From Acidobacteriota bacterium (GTDB lineage: Bacteria; Acidobacteriota; Terriglobia; UBA7540), in contig JAJYJL010000106.1 in the NCBI GenBank assembly GCA_021789565.1, forward strand, positions 1-12,037: a DNA stretch of 12,037 bases, read 5' to 3'. Below, in pieces: positions 8,766-12,037 of this stretch. The position numbers and the translations under genes are program-made. The notes below the pieces were generated by a model. It did no database searches, was not told the origin of the DNA, and saw only the letters and a program-made list of their open reading frames with translations. The stretch's first letter is position 1, and every line of letters starts with the position of its first letter.

Positions 8766-8774
8766 ATCGCTTAT

Positions 8775-11222
8775 ATGGATGGTCCCCAGTCGCGGCCTCC
8801 GAACCGCCCAATTCGCGGGGGGCCAGCACCGCTGTTAAGAAGCCGAAAGTTTTTCGGCCAGCTTGTCTTTGTTATCCTCGTTGTTCTCTCGGCAGGAGTC
8901 GGAGTGCTGGGAGGGCTCTTTTTTGTCTATTCGTCTGACCTTCCCGAAGTTCAACAATTGGAAAATTACCGGCCCGACGTGATGACAGAGGTTTTTGCCG
9001 ACGACGGAACTCCTATCGCACGGTTTGCAATGGAACATCGCGTGATGGTGACTTATAACCAGATTCCCCCGGTGATGCGAAACGCCGTGATCTCCATCGA
9101 AGACCGCAATTTTGAAAGCCACTGGGGTGTTGATGTTCTGAGAATTATCCGGGCGGCCATCACCGATATTCTGGAATGGCGCAAGGCCCAGGGCGCCAGC
9201 ACGCTAACGCAGCAGGTGGCCAAAATGCTCTTTCTGACACCTGAAAAGAGCTTTCGGCGAAAGATCCAGGAGGCTTTGCTGGCCATTCAGATCGAGCGCC
9301 GGTTTACCAAACCACAGATCTTTAGTATGTACGCCAATCAGGTTCCCATGGGTTACGGGAACTATGGCTTTGCCGCAGCGGCAGAATTTTACTTTGGGAA
9401 ACATATTGAGCAGGTCACGCTCCCCGAAGCCGCTCTACTTGCCGGCATGGCGCGCGGCCCCATTTACTGGCCGATTCTTCACCCGCACTATGCCATGGCG
9501 CGCCGCAACGAGGTTTTGAGGGCGATGCTGAATAATGACAAGATCAGCAAAGCGGATTATCAAAATGCTGTCAGGACGCCGCTGGATCTGCACGTCAAGG
9601 GCTGGAATGAAAACATCGCCCCCTATTTCGTCGAAGACGTCCGGCAGTTCCTGCAAAAGAAATACGGCCTGAAAGCTGTGCAGCAGAAAGGCCTTCGGGT
9701 TTACACGACTTTGAACGTCAACCTGCAGCGCGCCGCCCAGGAAGCGCTCCGGGATGGCTTGCGGGCAGATGACAAGCGGCGCGGATGGCGGGGCCCGGAA
9801 CTGAACATTCTGAAACACCCGGTCAAACTTCCGGATGGCAAGCCGGCTACGCTGAACACCTATGAAAATTCTGATTGGTCAGACCCTCTGAAGGTGGGCA
9901 GCCTGGTCCATGGCATTGTCATGGGCGTTAACCCGAGCTATGCCGAGGTGCGGTTCGGCAACCTGACAGCCCAGGTCAAACCCGCCGATTTCAAGTGGAC
10001 CTGGAAAAAGGACCCACGCGGGATATTCAGCCCGGGCGACGTGGACGTTTTCAAGATCGAGGAGATTAAGGGTAAAACGGTCCACGCCACCCTTGATCAG
10101 ATACCGGCCGTGCAGGGAGCCCTGCTGGCCATTGACAACGCCACCGGCGAAATCAAGGCAATGGTGGGCGGATACGACTACAGCAAAAGCCAGTTTAACC
10201 GGGCGGTTCAGGCTTACCGGCAAGTCGGGTCATCCTTCAAGGTTTATGTTTACGCGCAGGCTCTGCTGGACGGCATCGGGCCGTTCGATACCATTATGGA
10301 CACCCCGGTTACTTTTCCGAGCCCGGCCGGCCTGTGGGCACCCCACAACTATGATGGCAAGTTCGAAGGCAGCATCACGCTGCTGCACGCTCTGGCGGAG
10401 TCCAGGAACGTCCCGGCGGTAAAACTCCTTGCCAAAGTCGGCATCGATAACGTCATCAAACTTTGCCGACGCTTCGGAATCGAGTCACGGCTGGTTCCCA
10501 ATTTGCCCCTGGCGCTTGGCGCTTCTGACCTGACATTGCTGGAGCATACATCGGCCTTTTCAACATTCCCCGATGATGGCGTCCACATTGAGCCCCGCGA
10601 AATCCTGAGAGTCACCGACTATAACGGCCGCGTGATCGACGAGTTTCCTCCCCAGGTGACCGACGTGCTGCCGGCCGGAATCGCACGAATTGAAGTCTCG
10701 ATGCTGCGGGAAGTTTTTAATTCCGGGACGGCCGTCAGCGACCGATGGCTGGCCCAGAAGTATGACCTGGCAGGGAAAACCGGGACCACCAATGATTTTA
10801 CTGACGCCTGGTTTATCGGGTTTTCTCCTTCAATCACTACGGGAGTCTGGGTGGGATTTGATGACCATCACCCGCTGGGACGAGGAGAAGAAGGCTCCCG
10901 CGTCGCGTTGCCCATTTGGACGGATTTCATGACCCAGGCGCTGAAAGACAAGCCGGTAGAGCGGTTTCCGGGTTCACCGCTATTGTCAACGCCTGACCAG
11001 GTGCAGCAAATTCTGGCCAGCGCGGGATCAGGCAACGTTCTGACCAGCGATTCCGATCTCCGCGCGCTTGCGGCCAGCCTGTCGGACTCAAAACCCGTCT
11101 CCACAATTCAGCAGATTCCGCTCCCCGACCCAACCCCTTCAGCCACCGCGCCGCCACCAACTGCCCGGCCTCCAGAGGTCGTCACGCCCAGGGCTGCGCC
11201 GGCGCCTCAGGCCAATTATTAG
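8775..11222 (+). CDS. mrcA: class A penicillin-binding protein, PBP1A family
   Basis: Bifunctional peptidoglycan synthase that polymerises lipid II (glycosyltransferase GT51) and cross-links stem peptides (transpeptidase), anchored in the inner membrane. The 815-residue product has a short basic N-terminus and one membrane segment (about 31-54). GT51 motifs are E109-D-R-N-F (catalytic Glu109), GASTLTQQ, the RKIQEALLAIQIE segment, YGNYGFAAAAEFYFGK and LPEAALLAGM. A linker with an OB-like region (about 340-450), typical of PBP1A, follows. The transpeptidase has S486-S-F-K489 (catalytic Ser486), S543-R-N545 and K668-T-G670, followed by TTNDFTDAWFIGF. All catalytic motifs are intact. It ends in a Pro/Ala-rich tail. 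Length is close to E. coli PBP1A (about 850). The symbol is family-level only. It has its own promoter, is monocistronic, and is flanked by direct copies of an interspersed repeat. Confidence 0.94.
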   Translation: MDGPQSRPPNRPIRGGPAPLLRSRKFFGQLVFVILVVLSAGVGVLGGLFFVYSSDLPEVQQLENYRPDVMTEVFADDGTPIARFAMEHRVMVTYNQIPPVMRNAVISIEDRNFESHWGVDVLRIIRAAITDILEWRKAQGASTLTQQVAKMLFLTPEKSFRRKIQEALLAIQIERRFTKPQIFSMYANQVPMGYGNYGFAAAAEFYFGKHIEQVTLPEAALLAGMARGPIYWPILHPHYAMARRNEVLRAMLNNDKISKADYQNAVRTPLDLHVKGWNENIAPYFVEDVRQFLQKKYGLKAVQQKGLRVYTTLNVNLQRAAQEALRDGLRADDKRRGWRGPELNILKHPVKLPDGKPATLNTYENSDWSDPLKVGSLVHGIVMGVNPSYAEVRFGNLTAQVKPADFKWTWKKDPRGIFSPGDVDVFKIEEIKGKTVHATLDQIPAVQGALLAIDNATGEIKAMVGGYDYSKSQFNRAVQAYRQVGSSFKVYVYAQALLDGIGPFDTIMDTPVTFPSPAGLWAPHNYDGKFEGSITLLHALAESRNVPAVKLLAKVGIDNVIKLCRRFGIESRLVPNLPLALGASDLTLLEHTSAFSTFPDDGVHIEPREILRVTDYNGRVIDEFPPQVTDVLPAGIARIEVSMLREVFNSGTAVSDRWLAQKYDLAGKTGTTNDFTDAWFIGFSPSITTGVWVGFDDHHPLGRGEEGSRVALPIWTDFMTQALKDKPVERFPGSPLLSTPDQVQQILASAGSGNVLTSDSDLRALAASLSDSKPVSTIQQIPLPDPTPSATAPPPTARPPEVVTPRAAPAPQANY

Positions 11223-11268
11223 GCAGCCTTATTCATCACGCAGCAGGGCCAAGTGAATGGGCACGAGT

Positions 11269-11428
11269 TTTGTGAAGGGCACGACTTCAGTCGCGTCACC
11301 GGAGCGCCTCAAAAGCCCCTGAACGGAGCGCTCCTGCCGTCGGAACTTTCAGCGGCTGAAGCCGCCTGCTTCGAACCGCCTCTCCGGCACGACTTTCTCC
11401 CCTTTCACGGCTACATCCGCCGGTTCAT
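11269..11428 (+). repeat. interspersed hairpin repeat, copy B
   Basis: This is a compact version of the repeat at 8423-8692, same orientation, sitting between the convergent PBP and ThiL genes. It holds CGAC-TTCA-GTCG (11282-11293), GGAGCGC/GCGCTCC arms of seven bases (11301-11307 and 11328-11334), and GCGGC-TGAA-GCCGC (11352-11365). The right-end block CTCCCCTTT, CTACATCC and GGTTCAT matches copy A. No T-run follows any hairpin, so it is not a standard intrinsic terminator, although successive hairpins between convergent genes could still slow polymerase or protect 3' ends. Confidence 0.7.
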
Positions 11429-11496
11429 ATATAGTTCCGTCCAGGCTTATCCTTCCAGGCCTTCCAGTCGGGAGAACCAGCGCTGCCCCGAGGCCA

Positions 11497-12037
11497 TTAC
11501 CTTGAAAAATGATCGTAGCCGGCGGGGGCAAGAGGCAATTTTCTGCCGTCTTGATAGATCAGGAGAACGTCCCGCGAGCGGTGCATCTGGCCGATACAAT
11601 GGAGCGGAACGCCGCGGTAAGCTCGGGGAACCTTCCCCGCTTTCCTTTTGGACGCAGTAAAGAGCAGCTCGTAGTCCTCTCCCCCATTGAGAGCCAGTTC
11701 CAGGGAATGTTCCGGCGTTACGCCGGCGGGCCCTGGTATGCGCCCGGCATCGACCGTTGCTCCTACTCCACTCGCCTCGCACATGCGGGCCAGGTCCGTT
11801 GAAAGGCCGTCGCTGATGTCCATCAGTGCAGACGGAATGCCGGCGCTCTGAAGCCAACGGCCCAGATGGCAGCGCGGTTCAGGGTAAAGATGGGCCTTCA
11901 AGGCTCCTGCGGCTTCGGAATTATCCTGCTGCTCTTCTCGAGGCCGTCTGCGCTTTCTCGCTCGCGATTTCAGAATTTCAAGGCCCCGGGCCGACTGCCC
12001 CAATCTTCCACTGACATATATCATGTCGCCGGGACAG
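11497..12037 (-). CDS. thiL: thiamine-monophosphate kinase, C-terminal part (cut by window edge)
   Basis: ThiL phosphorylates thiamine monophosphate with ATP to thiamine diphosphate, the last step of cofactor synthesis, in the cytoplasm. About 180 residues are visible. They begin with the PGDMIYVSGRLG strand that opens the second half of ThiL. A linker with PEPRCHLGRWL follows, then the conserved ALMDISDGLSTDLARMCEAS segment and LNGGEDYELLFT, both hallmarks of the PurM-like C-terminal domain. The gene stops with TAA at 11497-11499 after GYDHFSR. The N-terminal ATP/Mg-binding half lies beyond the right edge, and the ATG at 12024-12022 is internal, not the start. It converges on the PBP gene, with a repeat in the spacer. 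No terminator with a T-run is visible after its stop. Confidence 0.93.
   Translation of the reverse strand, partial: CPGDMIYVSGRLGQSARGLEILKSRARKRRRPREEQQDNSEAAGALKAHLYPEPRCHLGRWLQSAGIPSALMDISDGLSTDLARMCEASGVGATVDAGRIPGPAGVTPEHSLELALNGGEDYELLFTASKRKAGKVPRAYRGVPLHCIGQMHRSRDVLLIYQDGRKLPLAPAGYDHFSR

Noticed and set aside
8610..8774. Upstream ATG start adding 55 residues to the PBP
   Set aside because: The stretch overlaps repeat DNA, lies before the promoter at 8724-8752, and would put a non-family segment ahead of the usual cytoplasmic tail and membrane anchor.

Overview
The window looks like chromosomal DNA of an acidobacterium (Acidobacteriota, Terriglobia-like). Three things suggest this: a very large Oar-like outer-membrane receptor with an N-terminal carboxypeptidase-regulatory domain, short interspersed hairpin repeats built on a CACGACTTCAGTCGTG core, and a GAGGAATCTGC palindrome. 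The assignment is an inference from gene types and repeats. Base composition is moderately GC-rich by eye. There is no tRNA, rRNA, CRISPR array, integrase or transposase.

Layout: (1) 1-2767, plus strand: ribosomal protein S1 (rpsA, 5' end probably outside the window), an IHF/HU-type nucleoid protein, and a HIT-family nucleotide phosphorylase/hydrolase. They are closely spaced and probably co-transcribed, or at least a conserved information-processing cluster. (2) 2768-2923: a short convergent spacer with a good intrinsic terminator for the minus-strand gene. (3) 2924-6325, minus strand: a 1133-residue TonB-dependent-receptor-like protein. (4) 6326-7218: about 890 bases without a credible gene, holding a dense cluster of small dyads at 6842-6930 and a sigma70-type promoter at its right end. 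(5) 7219-8352, plus strand: a short UvrC-like protein that keeps the four UvrC cysteines and the UVR motif. It has lost several GIY-YIG catalytic residues and has no C-terminal RNase H-like nuclease. (6) 8353-8774: spacer with an interspersed repeat interrupted by a 145-base palindromic element, then a strong promoter. (7) 8775-11222, plus strand: a class A penicillin-binding protein (PBP1A family). (8) 11223-11496: a second copy of the interspersed repeat. (9) 11497-12037, minus strand: the C-terminal part of thiamine-monophosphate kinase ThiL, cut by the window edge.

Functionally these are mostly housekeeping genes: translation, nucleoid structure, nucleotide turnover, cell-wall synthesis and thiamine diphosphate synthesis. 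The outer-membrane receptor and the UvrC-like protein are the accessory genes. I see no convincing new multi-gene system. The most unusual item is the UvrC-like protein, which appears to lack a working nuclease centre in both halves. Next are the nested palindromic repeats that flank the PBP gene.
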